Origin: an uncultured Cohaesibacter sp.
Lineage (GTDB): Bacteria > Pseudomonadota > Alphaproteobacteria > Rhizobiales > Cohaesibacteraceae
DNA: 64,000 nt
Reading direction: 5' to 3'
Assembly: GCF_963678225.1 (NCBI RefSeq)
Contig: NZ_OY782764.1
Span: 3,415,001 to 3,479,000, forward strand
Part shown: piece by piece, positions 48,883-57,658 of the stretch
How positions within the stretch are numbered: position 1 is the first letter of the stretch
Layout: every line of letters starts with the position of its first letter
Program-made: the position numbers and the translations under genes
The notes under the pieces: model-generated
Told to the model about the DNA's origin: nothing
Database searches by the model: none
Seen by the model: only the letters and a program-made list of their open reading frames with translations

Positions 48883-49108
48883 GGTTGCTCCAATGATCTG
48901 CGGTTCTGTGTCCTAATAGCTTAGCAATTGATCCGTGAAAAGCAAAAAAGCCATCTCCTTGATCCGACGATGGAATTAGAACGGCCCTTATCCTGGTAGC
49001 CAAGAGCAGTTTTCAAACAGTTTAGCCCTCAGTTGCCTTGACCCGAGGTGCGCAAGCAGAGATGCTTATGCCTCGAGGTGGACTATCTAGAGAGAATTGA
49101 GGCATCCG

Positions 49109-50206
49109 ATGGTGAGGAATGAAGCGGCTTTGGAAAGCGCGATCTATTATGTCGACAAGGAGGAAGACAAGGCCAGCAGATCTCGGCATATGGTGCGGTT
49201 CTGGCTCTATTGTGTCGCCTTTCTCGTTTTCCTTATGGTCGTGGTGGGCGGTATTACCCGTCTCACAGACTCGGGGCTTTCCATTACCGAATGGAAACCC
49301 ATCCATGGCGCCATCCCGCCTATGTCAGCTGAAGAATGGAACGAAGAGTTTCTCAAATATCAGCAGATCCCAGAATATGAGCGCGTCAATAAGGGAATGA
49401 CGCTAGATGAGTTCAAGAATATCTTCTGGTGGGAATGGGGGCATCGCCAGTTGGGGCGCTTTATTGGCGTAGCCTTCTTTGTTCCCATGCTCTTTTTTTG
49501 GATTTCTGGACGGGTGACCGCATCACTCAAACCGCGGCTGCTTGTTTTGCTTGGGCTGGGAGGGTTGCAAGGGTTCGTCGGCTGGTGGATGGTTGCGTCA
49601 GGTCTGGTGGATCGGGTGGATGTCAGTCAATATCGTCTCGCCTCTCATTTGATCCTCGCATCGATCATATTCTTTGCCCTGCTGTGGGTAGCGCGCGGCT
49701 ATAGAACCGGACAGAAGATGCCCGAATGCGTCAGCGCAGATCGTCACGTCTGGTTGATGGGGCTATTGACAATCTGCATCATGGTGCAGATCTTTCTTGG
49801 TGCACTGGTGGCTGGTACCCATGCCGGTTTGATCTTCAACACTTGGCCATTGATGGATGGCAGAATCATACCCGAGAAGATTTATGACACGGGGTCTGTC
49901 TGGCATTCCATCTTCGAGGATCATGCAACCATCCAGTTCAATCACCGCATGATGGCCTATCTGGTCGCTGCGATTTGTCTTTTGCTTTGGTTCCGTATCA
50001 GGCGCGATCCATTCAAAGGTGACATCATGATGCCAGTCAACATTCTGGCAGGTTTGTTGGCATTTCAGGTTATCATCGGCATCACCACTTTGCTGTTTGC
50101 CGTGCCTTTTTCTCTGGCCTTGTTGCATCAGGCCGGAGCGATGCTTGTGTTGGGGGCGGCAACCCTTGTGATGCGCGATCTATATGACAATGCACGCAAA
50201 TATTGA
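49109..50206 (+). CDS. ctaA: Heme A synthase (CtaA/Cox15)
   Basis: This 365-residue inner-membrane enzyme oxidises heme O to heme A for cytochrome c oxidase. Eight helices are expected. Conserved GGITRLTDSGLSITEWKP at the start, EWGHRQLGRF (heme His), ASHLILA and FNHRMMAYL (further His), and LHQAGAMLVL are all visible. The ATG at 49109 has GAGG just upstream; a TTG at 49097 is possible. The cox genes themselves are not in the window. Confidence 0.95.
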   Translation: MVRNEAALESAIYYVDKEEDKASRSRHMVRFWLYCVAFLVFLMVVVGGITRLTDSGLSITEWKPIHGAIPPMSAEEWNEEFLKYQQIPEYERVNKGMTLDEFKNIFWWEWGHRQLGRFIGVAFFVPMLFFWISGRVTASLKPRLLVLLGLGGLQGFVGWWMVASGLVDRVDVSQYRLASHLILASIIFFALLWVARGYRTGQKMPECVSADRHVWLMGLLTICIMVQIFLGALVAGTHAGLIFNTWPLMDGRIIPEKIYDTGSVWHSIFEDHATIQFNHRMMAYLVAAICLLLWFRIRRDPFKGDIMMPVNILAGLLAFQVIIGITTLLFAVPFSLALLHQAGAMLVLGAATLVMRDLYDNARKY

Positions 50207-50261
50207 TCTGATCAGATCGTTGGCTTTGAAATGAACGGGGCGGCAATCATGTCGCCCTTCT

Positions 50262-50702
50262 TTATGGGGTTGCATCCGTTTCAGGCTGGGCCGAAGGCGC
50301 TTCCGCTTCGTCCTCGTTGTCTACTTCCTTTGGCGTCTCAAGTTCCGATGTAGGCTCCAACTTGTCCCACTTGGTCAGTGCATTCTGTTTAAAGGACCAG
50401 CGATAATAGAGCGCCATAAATAGCCCGAAGATGGTGCCCGCGACAAGCGCAGCGCCGATGGCCATGACGGGGGTCAGTTTCTGACTTTGCCACAGAATGA
50501 ACCACATGATCGCGCCCCAGAGGATGGCAAAGGGCGCGCCGGTGGTAACGATATTCATGCCGATGCTGTTATAGTGTGGGGGCTTTATTCGGACACCTCG
50601 TCCGCGCAAAAACCGATGCAGCGGCGGTGCATAGTTTCCTTCTACAATGGGCGTGCGTTTGAGTTCAGCAATGGCGAGAGTGTAACGTTCATCAAATTTC
50701 AT
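50262..50702 (-). CDS. DUF6404 family protein
   Basis: This 146-residue protein has two membrane helices (about 55-75 and 83-103). Its N-terminus MKFDERYTLAIAELKRTPIVEGNYAPPLHRFL and the PPHYNSIGMN motif resemble DUF6404. The C-terminal 40 residues are acidic and disordered. Function unknown. I chose the ATG at 50702 because the preceding ten residues are not conserved. Convergent with ctaA. Confidence 0.7.
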   Translation of the reverse strand: MKFDERYTLAIAELKRTPIVEGNYAPPLHRFLRGRGVRIKPPHYNSIGMNIVTTGAPFAILWGAIMWFILWQSQKLTPVMAIGAALVAGTIFGLFMALYYRWSFKQNALTKWDKLEPTSELETPKEVDNEDEAEAPSAQPETDATP

Positions 50703-50821
50703 GCGTAAGACCTGGCAACGGATATATTCCAAATAACAAACCTATGCGCACCCCTTAAGGCTGGCAAGGACTATCGGCGAGGTTAAACGGGTTGATGTGG
50801 TCAGAGCATGGCAGACGCAAA

Positions 50822-50846
50822 AAAGGCCGGGAGTGTCCCGGCCTTT
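50822..50846 (-). terminator. Terminator of O-acetylhomoserine sulfhydrylase gene
   Basis: AAAGGCCGGGA and TCCCGGCCTTT form a perfect eleven-base-pair stem with a three-base loop; on the minus strand T residues follow. It lies 22 bases past the stop at 50868. Confidence 0.9.
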
Positions 50847-50867
50847 CGAGATGAATTCAGTTTAGGG

Positions 50868-52148
50868 TCAAGCCATTGCCTGTTCGAGATCGGCGATGAT
50901 GTCTTTGACATCTTCAATGCCGATTGACAGACGGACAGTGTCCGGAGCCGCACCCGCTGCGGTCTTCTGCTCATCCGTCAACTGACTGTGAGTAGTCGAC
51001 GCAGGGTGGATCGCCAGAGAGCGCGTGTCGCCGATATTGGCGACATGGCTGAGCAGTTTGAGGCTGGTGATGAACTTCACACCTGCGTCATAGCCGCCCT
51101 TGAGGCCGAATGTGAACACTGAGCCTGCTCCCTTTGGCAGATACTTTTCTTGTGCTGCCTTATGCGGGCTGGACTCAAGACCTGCATAGGAAACCCAACT
51201 CACCTTGTCGTTGCTCTCAAGCCATTTGGCGACGGTGAGGGCGTTTTCGCAGTGGCGATCCATGCGCAGGGGCAGGGTTTCGACGCCGGTCAAAATCTGG
51301 AAGGCGTTAAATGGCGACAGGGTTGGCCCCAGATCACGCAGGCCAAGCGCACGGCAGGTGATGGCGAAAGCCATCGGGCCGAAGGTTTCATAGAAATTGA
51401 CGCCGTTATATTCCGCACGCGGAGTGTTGACCATCGGGAACTTGTCAGACTGGGACCAGTCAAAGTTACCGCCATCCACGATCATGCCACCCATGGAGTT
51501 GCCGTGACCGCCGATGAACTTGGTCATTGAGTGCAGCACGATGTTGGCACCATGCTCAATTGGGCGGCACAGATAGGGGGTTGCCATCGTGTTATCAACG
51601 ATCAACGGAATGCCTGCATCCTTGGCTACTTTCGCAAAGCCCTCGATGTCGCAGATAACCCCGCCGGGGTTGGCAAGGCTCTCGATATAAATGGCTTTGG
51701 TCTTTTCATCGATTAGGCCGCGCGCTGCTTCAGGATCGAGCGCGTCAGACCATTTGGCATGCCAGTCAAAGCTTTTGAAGGTGTGGTTAAACTGGTTGAA
51801 CGTACCTCCATAGAGCTTGTTTGCAGCCACGATGTTGTCACCTGGTCCCATCAGGGAATGGAAGGTAACAAACTGCGCCGCGTGGCCCGAAGCAACAGCA
51901 ACACCGGCAGAGCCGCCTTCCAGCGCAGCAATGCGTTCATCAAGCACCGCGGTTGTCGGATTGGTCAGGCGAGTATAGATATTGCCGAATTCCTTGAGAG
52001 CGAACAGATTGGCAGCATGTTCGGTATCGCGGAACTGATAGGATGTCGTCTGGTAGATAGGCGTGGTGCGTGCGCCTGTGGTCGGGTCGGCGTCAGCGCC
52101 AGCGTGAATGGCCAGAGTGGAAAAGCCGAGGGCTGTTTCTTCGCTCAT
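50868..52148 (-). CDS. O-acetylhomoserine aminocarboxypropyltransferase (sulfhydrylase)
   Basis: This 426-residue Cys/Met-metabolism PLP enzyme makes homocysteine from O-acetylhomoserine and sulfide (MetY/MetZ type). PLP Lys210 lies in HSMTKFIGGHGNSMGG; the substrate loop YTRLTNPTTAVLDERIAALEGG and the C-terminal IGDTRSLAIHPASTTHSQL are typical. The ATG at 52148 has AGAGGA upstream. It is downstream of an enoyl-CoA hydratase and a CoA-binding protein on the same strand, a set I recognise from Hyphomicrobiales. I looked for a SAM-II riboswitch in the leader and found none. Confidence 0.92.
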   Translation of the reverse strand: MSEETALGFSTLAIHAGADADPTTGARTTPIYQTTSYQFRDTEHAANLFALKEFGNIYTRLTNPTTAVLDERIAALEGGSAGVAVASGHAAQFVTFHSLMGPGDNIVAANKLYGGTFNQFNHTFKSFDWHAKWSDALDPEAARGLIDEKTKAIYIESLANPGGVICDIEGFAKVAKDAGIPLIVDNTMATPYLCRPIEHGANIVLHSMTKFIGGHGNSMGGMIVDGGNFDWSQSDKFPMVNTPRAEYNGVNFYETFGPMAFAITCRALGLRDLGPTLSPFNAFQILTGVETLPLRMDRHCENALTVAKWLESNDKVSWVSYAGLESSPHKAAQEKYLPKGAGSVFTFGLKGGYDAGVKFITSLKLLSHVANIGDTRSLAIHPASTTHSQLTDEQKTAAGAAPDTVRLSIGIEDVKDIIADLEQAMA

Positions 52149-52163
52149 AATCGTCCTCTTCAT

Positions 52164-52536
52164 AAATCAGTGCAGAGCGTGCGGGCTTATCTCGCGACGT
52201 GCTTTGCCAATAAAAAGTCAGTGTATCTTCAAGATTGAAGTGTGTGGCAACTCTAGACCAGCACAACCCGCCGCGCCATTTGAAAGTTGAAAATATCGTT
52301 TTAAATTTTGCGCATTTAGTGAACGAGGTTTCTAATGATGGCACTAAAAATGAAATATGAAAAGGAACCAATCAGGGATTTTATATGCTTGATTTTATTT
52401 GCTAATTTTTGGTTGTGCTCTACGGATTTCAAAAGGCGTTGAAATGCGCAAAGGGTGCATGGAAAGATACATATAAATAAGAAGAGCGACGGAATGATCC
52501 GTCGCCCGAATTCGCTTTTCGCTTTTGTTATGCTGG
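52164..52536. other. Intergenic leader region of the sulfhydrylase gene
   Basis: The 373 bases between the sulfhydrylase gene and the CoA-binding gene are AT-rich and hold no good ORF. A promoter with a dyad in its spacer is listed separately; nothing else stands out. Confidence 0.5.
52222..52250 (-). promoter_or_regulatory. Candidate promoter with operator-like dyad upstream of sulfhydrylase gene
   Basis: On the minus strand TTGCCA (52245-52250) and GATACA (52222-52227) are spaced by 17 bases. Inside the spacer lies the inverted repeat CTTCAA/TTGAAG (two-base gap, 52227-52240). A dimeric regulator bound there would block or bend this promoter. MetR- or other regulator identity is unknown. 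Confidence 0.4.
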
Positions 52537-52962
52537 CTAATTGAACATAACACTTGGATGTTCAATCTTCGGGCAGCGATCCATGACCACCTTGAGCCCC
52601 GCTTCTTCTGCCCGCTTAGCTGCCGCAGCGTTGAACACATTAAGCTGCATCCAGACTACCTTTGCCCCAATGGCAATGGCTTCATCTGTCACCCCGCCTG
52701 CGGCCTCGGAATTGCGGAACACGTCAACCATGTCGACCGGGCCTTCTATATCGGCAAGACGGGCAACCACGCGTTGGCCAAGAATTTCCTGTCCTTTCTT
52801 GCCCGGATTAACCGGAATAACGTCGTAGTCATGATCAAGCAGAAAGCTCATCACCCGATAACTGGCTCTCTCTGGCTTGTCGCTGGCGCCAACCAAGGCG
52901 ATCCGCTTGACCGAAGTGAGGATATCCTTGAGATAGTCTGCGTTATAGTCGCTATGGTCCAT
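52537..52962 (-). CDS. CoA-binding protein (YccU family)
   Basis: This 141-residue single CoA-binding Rossmann domain has [21 protein letters not shown] near the start, the [15 protein letters not shown] segment, and a late [12 protein letters not shown] motif. The role of YccU-type proteins is not settled; they bind CoA or acyl-CoA. It starts ten bases after the enoyl-CoA hydratase stop, so the two are in one operon. Confidence 0.9.
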   Translation of the reverse strand: MDHSDYNADYLKDILTSVKRIALVGASDKPERASYRVMSFLLDHDYDVIPVNPGKKGQEILGQRVVARLADIEGPVDMVDVFRNSEAAGGVTDEAIAIGAKVVWMQLNVFNAAAAKRAEEAGLKVVMDRCPKIEHPSVMFN

Positions 52963-52971
52963 GAAACTTTC

Positions 52972-53787
52972 CTATTTGAGGCTGGGCCAGTCGGGCTTTC
53001 GCTTTTCAATAAAGGCGTTGACACCTTCAACTGCATCATCTGCGAGCAGATTATTTGTCATCACATCGGTTGCCAACGCATACGCATCGGCCAGGGGCAT
53101 TTCGTCCTGCCGATAGACAGCCCGCTTGCCAAACGTTAGGGCTTCGGCAGACTTATTCGCGATCTCTATCGCGTACTTGTCGACGACAATCCGTAAATAG
53201 TCCTTCGGTACGACGCGATTGACGATGCCGTAGGCTTTGGCCGTGTGGGCGTCGATCATTTCTCCCGTCACCAGAAGCTCCATTGCCTGCTTGCGTGGAA
53301 CAGAGCGGGTGAGGGCAACCCCAGGACCGGTGCAGAATAATCCGATATTAATGCCGGGCGTACCGAAATCGGCTTCATTGACGGTAATGGCCAAGTCGCA
53401 ACTGGCAACCAACTGGCAGCCCGCCGCTGTCGCTGTCCCTTGAATTTCTGCGATGACGATTTTTGAGAGCGTCTGGATTTTCTGCATCAGCGCCGAGCAG
53501 GACGTGAAAATACGACCGAAAAAAGCTTCGCCTTTATCTGCATCATTGCGATGGGAATTGAGCTCTTTGAGATCATGCCCGGCGGAGTATACCGGTCCGT
53601 TGGCGGCAAGAACGATGACGCGTGTTTGTGCGTCGGATTCTGCTTTATCAAGTGCCGTATCCAAGGCGGTGATCATCTCTTCTGAAAGCGCATTTCGGCT
53701 TTTGGGACGGTTCATGATCAGGCGTCGCACAGGGCCGACCTGTTCGGTCAATAGCGCATCTTCCTGATTGGTGGCTCCTGTGGTCAT
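52972..53787 (-). CDS. Enoyl-CoA hydratase/isomerase family protein
   Basis: This 271-residue crotonase-fold protein has oxyanion-hole residues in YSAGHDLKEL (about 78) and TATAAGCQLVASCDLAI (about 118-134). It resembles the ECHDC3-like group. The acidic catalytic residues of ordinary hydratases are not obvious in the GINIGLFCTGPGVAL loop, so activity as a hydratase is doubtful. It is the first gene of the operon with the CoA-binding protein; the methionine gene downstream has its own promoter. Confidence 0.88.
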   Translation of the reverse strand: MTTGATNQEDALLTEQVGPVRRLIMNRPKSRNALSEEMITALDTALDKAESDAQTRVIVLAANGPVYSAGHDLKELNSHRNDADKGEAFFGRIFTSCSALMQKIQTLSKIVIAEIQGTATAAGCQLVASCDLAITVNEADFGTPGINIGLFCTGPGVALTRSVPRKQAMELLVTGEMIDAHTAKAYGIVNRVVPKDYLRIVVDKYAIEIANKSAEALTFGKRAVYRQDEMPLADAYALATDVMTNNLLADDAVEGVNAFIEKRKPDWPSLK

Positions 53788-54070
53788 TTAGGCCTCCCGG
53801 GACTCACTGGATCTTATTCGGTTCTGCGACCATGCCCGCTATTTGAACGGCAAGTCAAGTTTGGGCGCTAAGCTTCGTCTTCTGCGCGAAGCCGACAATG
53901 AGATGAATAGGTCGTGAAGTTGGCATTCAACCGTCAAAACGGCGCAAATAGAGCGCAGAGCCAGCAGATTAGAAGCTTTACAGGCAATGACGAACTATTT
54001 GAGAATTTACAGTAATTCTCAGAGTCGGAATAATGGAGGCGTAACGCAATGGTCAGCGAGGAGGTACGTT

Positions 54071-54364
54071 ATGGAAAGCAAATATGCATGCGAAGCCCTC
54101 AAGAATCACGATGTCCTCAAGATCAATTATCATGGCTATGACAGAGATGTTGAGGTTCATGCTGTTGGCAAAACCTTGCGCGGTAATGAACTGATGTATG
54201 TCTATCAGACATCCGGAGGATCGCGCTCGGGGGATTTGGGCTGGAAGCGCATGAAGGTGGCCGACGCCAAATTTGTCGGAACCATCAACGGCGCCGCTAA
54301 AACACCCCGGCCAGACTATCACTATGAAGACACAGGTCTGCATGACTCTGTTTGCGCTCTTTAG
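54071..54364 (+). CDS. Small stand-alone WYL-like protein
   Basis: This 97-residue soluble protein resembles the WYL domain fold: DVLKINYHGYDRDVEVHAVG, then a YQTSGGSRSG segment and GWKRMKVADAKFV. WYL domains usually sit behind a helix-turn-helix and sense nucleotides or DNA; here there is no DNA-binding domain. A GAGGAGG ribosome-binding site precedes the ATG at 54071, and a terminator ends the transcript, so it is monocistronic. Function unknown. Confidence 0.7.
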   Translation: MESKYACEALKNHDVLKINYHGYDRDVEVHAVGKTLRGNELMYVYQTSGGSRSGDLGWKRMKVADAKFVGTINGAAKTPRPDYHYEDTGLHDSVCAL

Positions 54365-54415
54365 GCAAACGGTCCATCTTGGCCCGATAAAACATGCTGA
54401 TAAGGTGTGACCTAC

Positions 54416-54451
54416 AAACCGCCCACAAAAATCGTTGTTGGGCGGTTTTAT
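54416..54451 (+). terminator. Terminator after WYL-like gene
   Basis: AAACCGCCCA (54416-54425) pairs with TGGGCGGTTT (54439-54448), followed by TTTA. It isolates the WYL-like gene from the rplM promoter region. Confidence 0.85.
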
Positions 54452-54587
54452 CTGGACAATCATAGGTAAAAAGCGACTGAGGTGAAAAAGCAGACCTTTG
54501 GGACTCAAAATGGCTGTATTTTTTGTGGTAACGATATACCGCAAAAATAGAACATTGTTTTTATTGATAAATTTCAAACAAATTGGC

Positions 54588-54659
54588 TTGACAAAAACAA
54601 GGGTTGCTATAAAAGGAGCGCCAGACATTGCGGCGGCCTGTGAACGGTCGCCGTTTCAC
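54588..54659 (+). promoter_or_regulatory. rplM promoter/leader region with hairpin
   Basis: TTGACA (54588) and TATAAA (54608) form a likely promoter, although the 14-base spacing is short. About 30 bases further on, GTGAACGG (54640-54647) pairs with CCGTTTCAC (54651-54659; one bulge) around a TCG loop in the leader. Such a hairpin could be a site for ribosomal-protein feedback, but that is a guess. Confidence 0.4.
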
Positions 54660-54691
54660 GTTGTCACATGACACCGAAATACGGAAGTGCA

Positions 54692-55159
54692 ATGAAAACT
54701 TTTTCTGCAAATCCTTCCAACATCGAAAAGAAATGGATTCTGATCGATGCGGAAGATCTGGTGCTTGGTCGCCTTGCAGCGCTGATCGCAATGCGTCTGC
54801 GCGGCAAGCACAAAGCAACCTTCACCCCGCATATGGATTGCGGCGATAATGTTATCGTAATCAACGCCGAGAAGGTTCGCCTGACCGGTCGCAAATACGA
54901 AAACAAGAAATACTACTGGCACACCGGTCATCCGGGCGGCATCAAAGAACGTACCGCTCGCCAGATCATCGAGGGTAAATTCCCTGAGCGTGTGATCCAG
55001 AAGGCTGTTCAGCGCATGCTGCCAGGCGGCCCGCTGTCTCGTGTACAGCTGTCCAACCTGCGCGTCTATGCAGGGGCAGAACATCCCCATGAAGCCCAGT
55101 CCCCAGAGGTACTGGATGTCAAGGCACTGAGCGCCAAGAATGTGAGGGTCTATAAATGA
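54692..55159 (+). CDS. rplM: 50S ribosomal protein L13
   Basis: This 155-residue L13 is an early assembler of the large subunit. [21 protein letters not shown] at the start and [22 protein letters not shown] in the middle are typical. The ATG at 54692 is chosen; an in-frame start at 54668 adds eight residues. The stop overlaps the rpsI start (ATGA), giving coupled translation. Confidence 0.97.
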   Translation: MKTFSANPSNIEKKWILIDAEDLVLGRLAALIAMRLRGKHKATFTPHMDCGDNVIVINAEKVRLTGRKYENKKYYWHTGHPGGIKERTARQIIEGKFPERVIQKAVQRMLPGGPLSRVQLSNLRVYAGAEHPHEAQSPEVLDVKALSAKNVRVYK

Positions 55160-55638
55160 GCGATACAGTACAGTCTCTTGAAGACCTCGGCTCCGCTGTT
55201 GGCGTAGAAGCTGAAGAAACCGCTCCGGTTCATGTCCAGAAGCTCGATGCTCATGGTCGTGCCTATGCTACCGGTAAACGTAAAGACGCTGTTGCTCGCG
55301 TTTGGGTTAAACCAGGCTCCGGCAAAATTACCGTGAACAAGAAAGACTTCAACGTCTATTTTGGTCGTCCGGTTCTTCAGATGGTTCTCAAGCAGCCAAT
55401 CGTTGCTGCTGACCGTGATGGTCAGTATGACATCATCTGCACCGTTTCCGGTGGTGGTCTGTCCGGTCAGGCTGGTGCTATCCGTCACGGCATTTCCAAG
55501 GCTCTGACCTACTACGAACCAGAGCTGCGCGGTGTCCTGAAAAAAGGTGGCTTCCTTACCCGCGACTCCCGTGTTGTTGAACGTAAGAAATACGGTCGCG
55601 CAAAAGCTCGCCGTTCCTTCCAGTTCTCCAAACGTTAA
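55156..55638 (+). CDS. rpsI: 30S ribosomal protein S9
   Basis: This 160-residue S9 includes the alphaproteobacterial N-terminal extension of about 30 residues. The core carries [31 protein letters not shown] and the basic C-terminal FSKR that reaches the decoding centre. It overlaps rplM by four bases and is followed by a strong terminator. Confidence 0.97.
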   Translation: MSDTVQSLEDLGSAVGVEAEETAPVHVQKLDAHGRAYATGKRKDAVARVWVKPGSGKITVNKKDFNVYFGRPVLQMVLKQPIVAADRDGQYDIICTVSGGGLSGQAGAIRHGISKALTYYEPELRGVLKKGGFLTRDSRVVERKKYGRAKARRSFQFSKR

Positions 55639-55662
55639 TTCAGCGTTTCGCTTTGCAATTCG

Positions 55663-55692
55663 AAAAGGCCCGCTTCGAGCGGGCCTTTTTTG
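55663..55692 (+). terminator. Terminator of rplM-rpsI
   Basis: AAAAGGCCCGCT and AGCGGGCCTTTT form a perfect twelve-base-pair stem with the loop TCG and a T-run, 24 bases after rpsI. Confidence 0.93.
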
Positions 55693-55780
55693 TGTGCGGT
55701 GACTGGGGGAGAGTGTGCTTTCGGCTAGCGATTCCTAACACACAACGTCTCGCGGCTTTCAGCGGATACAGAGAAAAGAA

Positions 55781-55810
55781 AAGCGCTGAGCCGGTATCGA
55801 CGCAGCGCTT
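55781..55810 (-). terminator. Terminator-like hairpin after thrE
   Basis: AAGCGCTG and CAGCGCTT are an eight-base-pair stem with a 14-base loop. On the minus strand it is followed by TTTTCTTTTC. It lies 46 bases past the thrE stop. Confidence 0.6.
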
Positions 55811-55855
55811 CTTGTCTTAGACTCGGCATGGAGCCATGCACGCGGCCTCGCTCTG

Positions 55856-57157
55856 CTAGAGCGTTGGAAAGCTCGGGCGCTTGATGATTTCGTTGATGAG
55901 GGTAATCGCTGCTGCAATACCTCCAATGGTGAAGACGACGCTCAGCATGGAGGCGACAGAGCTGCCAAGCAGTGCAACGTCATAATTGTCATGTTGGCTG
56001 GCAAAGGTCATCAGGCCGACGAGCCCGTGGGCAGCACCGCTTCCCGGAATCATTGGAATGCAGCCTGCGATGGCGAGCATGCTGCCGCCGGTGGGCACAT
56101 AGACAGGCAACAGATAAAGCAGGCGCACATAGACCGTAACTGCCGCCGCAGCCATCGTCGACGACATGGCTAGCCCCCACTGTGAATCCAATCCCAATGT
56201 GCGCACAGCTAGTGCAATGCCGCCACCAATGGCCGTCCAGCCAACTGTCCGCCAACTGAAGTTGAACAAAATGCCGAAGCCCGCAGCGGCAATGCCACCA
56301 AACAGGATGTGGTGCACAATGCCGTGGTTGAGCAATTCGTCATAGGCGCCAAACCGCATGAGGATATAGCGGGAGAGAGCGACTCCAACTGTAAGGAAAA
56401 TGAGAATCATAAAGACCGTTAGGGCGCGCGCGCTCCCCAGTGTGGGCGAGCCTTCCATGATGTCGGTTTGCGCATTCATCGAAGGTACGCCGGGAACAAG
56501 CAACAGCACAGAAGAAAACATCGCCATCTCTGGCGTTACGCTGCCAAACAGCTGCGATATCAGGCCCCCAATTGCCGAGGAGACAAAGGCGACGATCGTG
56601 ACCATGGCAAATACATTCTGTTTGTTGAGCACCATGAAGTGCCTGATCGTCTGGCCGATGAAACCCGCAAACCAGATGGGCAGAAACGCCGTCGCATCTG
56701 TTCCGAGCAATTGACCAAAGGAAGCGCAGGCAAGGCCGGTTGCAAGGGCAACTGTCACCCAATGATGCTTGGGGGTCTTTTTTCTCAGACCCGCCACTTC
56801 CTCAACAATTGCTTCTGGCGTAAGAGAACCTTGTGAGGCGCGCACGGCGAGGGCGCGGGCTGCGTTATTGAGCTGAAGGTTGACGCCATGATGGCCCACC
56901 TGCAACAGCCGCGAGATGGTGTTTCCGACATCGCCGCCATCACGGACCGTCAGGCTGATGGAGGCATACCCAATACGCACCGCTATGGTTTCTGCGCCCA
57001 AGCCCTTGACGACCATTTCGATGCCGTTGCGCACAACCTCGGCCTTGGCTCCCGATTCCATGAGCATGCAGCCAACATTGAGTGCCGCCATGGCAATTTT
57101 TTCCAGATGCCGGTGTCTGAGCCGAATATGGTCTTGTGAGGAGGGGCTGTCGATCAT
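55856..57157 (-). CDS. Threonine/serine exporter ThrE family protein
   Basis: This 433-residue fused ThrE protein has a soluble N-terminal third with helical MLMESGAKAEVVRNGIEMV, a first membrane bundle (about 120-245) and a second ThrE_2 bundle (about 250-420). Both halves are in one chain, as in Corynebacterium ThrE, which exports threonine and serine by proton exchange. I chose the ATG at 57157; the preceding 18 residues are poorly conserved. No regulator is adjacent. Confidence 0.88.
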   Translation of the reverse strand: MIDSPSSQDHIRLRHRHLEKIAMAALNVGCMLMESGAKAEVVRNGIEMVVKGLGAETIAVRIGYASISLTVRDGGDVGNTISRLLQVGHHGVNLQLNNAARALAVRASQGSLTPEAIVEEVAGLRKKTPKHHWVTVALATGLACASFGQLLGTDATAFLPIWFAGFIGQTIRHFMVLNKQNVFAMVTIVAFVSSAIGGLISQLFGSVTPEMAMFSSVLLLVPGVPSMNAQTDIMEGSPTLGSARALTVFMILIFLTVGVALSRYILMRFGAYDELLNHGIVHHILFGGIAAAGFGILFNFSWRTVGWTAIGGGIALAVRTLGLDSQWGLAMSSTMAAAAVTVYVRLLYLLPVYVPTGGSMLAIAGCIPMIPGSGAAHGLVGLMTFASQHDNYDVALLGSSVASMLSVVFTIGGIAAAITLINEIIKRPSFPTL

Positions 57158-57658
57158 GTCTGGTCTCTGCTTGGTGCCTGTTGCAATAAATGTGTTTGGC
57201 CTCGCTGGCAAAGCTCAATCGTTAAGAGCCGAGTGACTGCCGCGCGCCAAACCCAACGGTTAATTGGGCTTATAATTGAATTTTGAAGTCGAATGCTGTC
57301 CGTGTTCTCGCATTGTATCACATGCTGTACCTTTGCGAGGACGGCCACTGACTAACCCATCAAGGCATGAAAATGCACCGGGATAGTTGCTTCAGCAGAT
57401 CACTCAAAATTGCATGGCTCGACTTTGCAGGGATGCTTTTTACAAAAGGGAATGGAAGACAGACCGTCGCCCCCATTGACGCAATAGCATCAAGGGGGCG
57501 ATTTCTCCTGGCGGAATGGGTGTTCCGTCTGGAATAACCCGGCTTTGTGGGTCTGGTGGGGTCCGGGTTATTTCAAGACTGGAGAGCCAGTCTTGAATGG
57601 GGTTTCCGGTTATTATCGCCGGACTTGTGGTGCAAAGAGAGTGGCAGGGCACAAGGCC
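57158..57658. other. Gene-free region between RND pump and thrE
   Basis: 501 bases without a believable gene. The left part (57158-57466) is plain AT-moderate DNA that should hold the thrE promoter. The right part (57467-57623) is a dense series of hairpins, listed separately. Confidence 0.6.
57467..57623. repeat. Cluster of five tandem hairpins (REP/BIME-like)
   Basis: In order: TCGCCCCC..TTGA / TCAA..GGGGGCGA (57467-57501); CGGAA/TTCCG (57512-57527); AATAACCCGG/CCGGGTTATT (57533-57572, perfect); TTCAAGACTGG/CCAGTCTTGAA (57572-57597, perfect); TCCGG/CCGGA (57605-57623). It lies just past the 3' end of the RND pump gene. The look, including a minus-strand frame reading RVIPDGTPIPP, recalls palindromic extragenic repeats common in alphaproteobacterial genomes. 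A structured RNA is another option. Confidence 0.5.

Noticed and set aside
52149-52400. SAM-II riboswitch upstream of the O-acetylhomoserine sulfhydrylase gene
   Set aside because: Expected from relatives, but the conserved GATTTG loop region and AGCTAAA pseudoknot pattern could not be found by eye on the minus strand.
57440-57652. 70-codon minus-strand ORF across the hairpin cluster
   Set aside because: Its sequence simply reads through the palindromes; codon pattern and composition look like translated repeat DNA.
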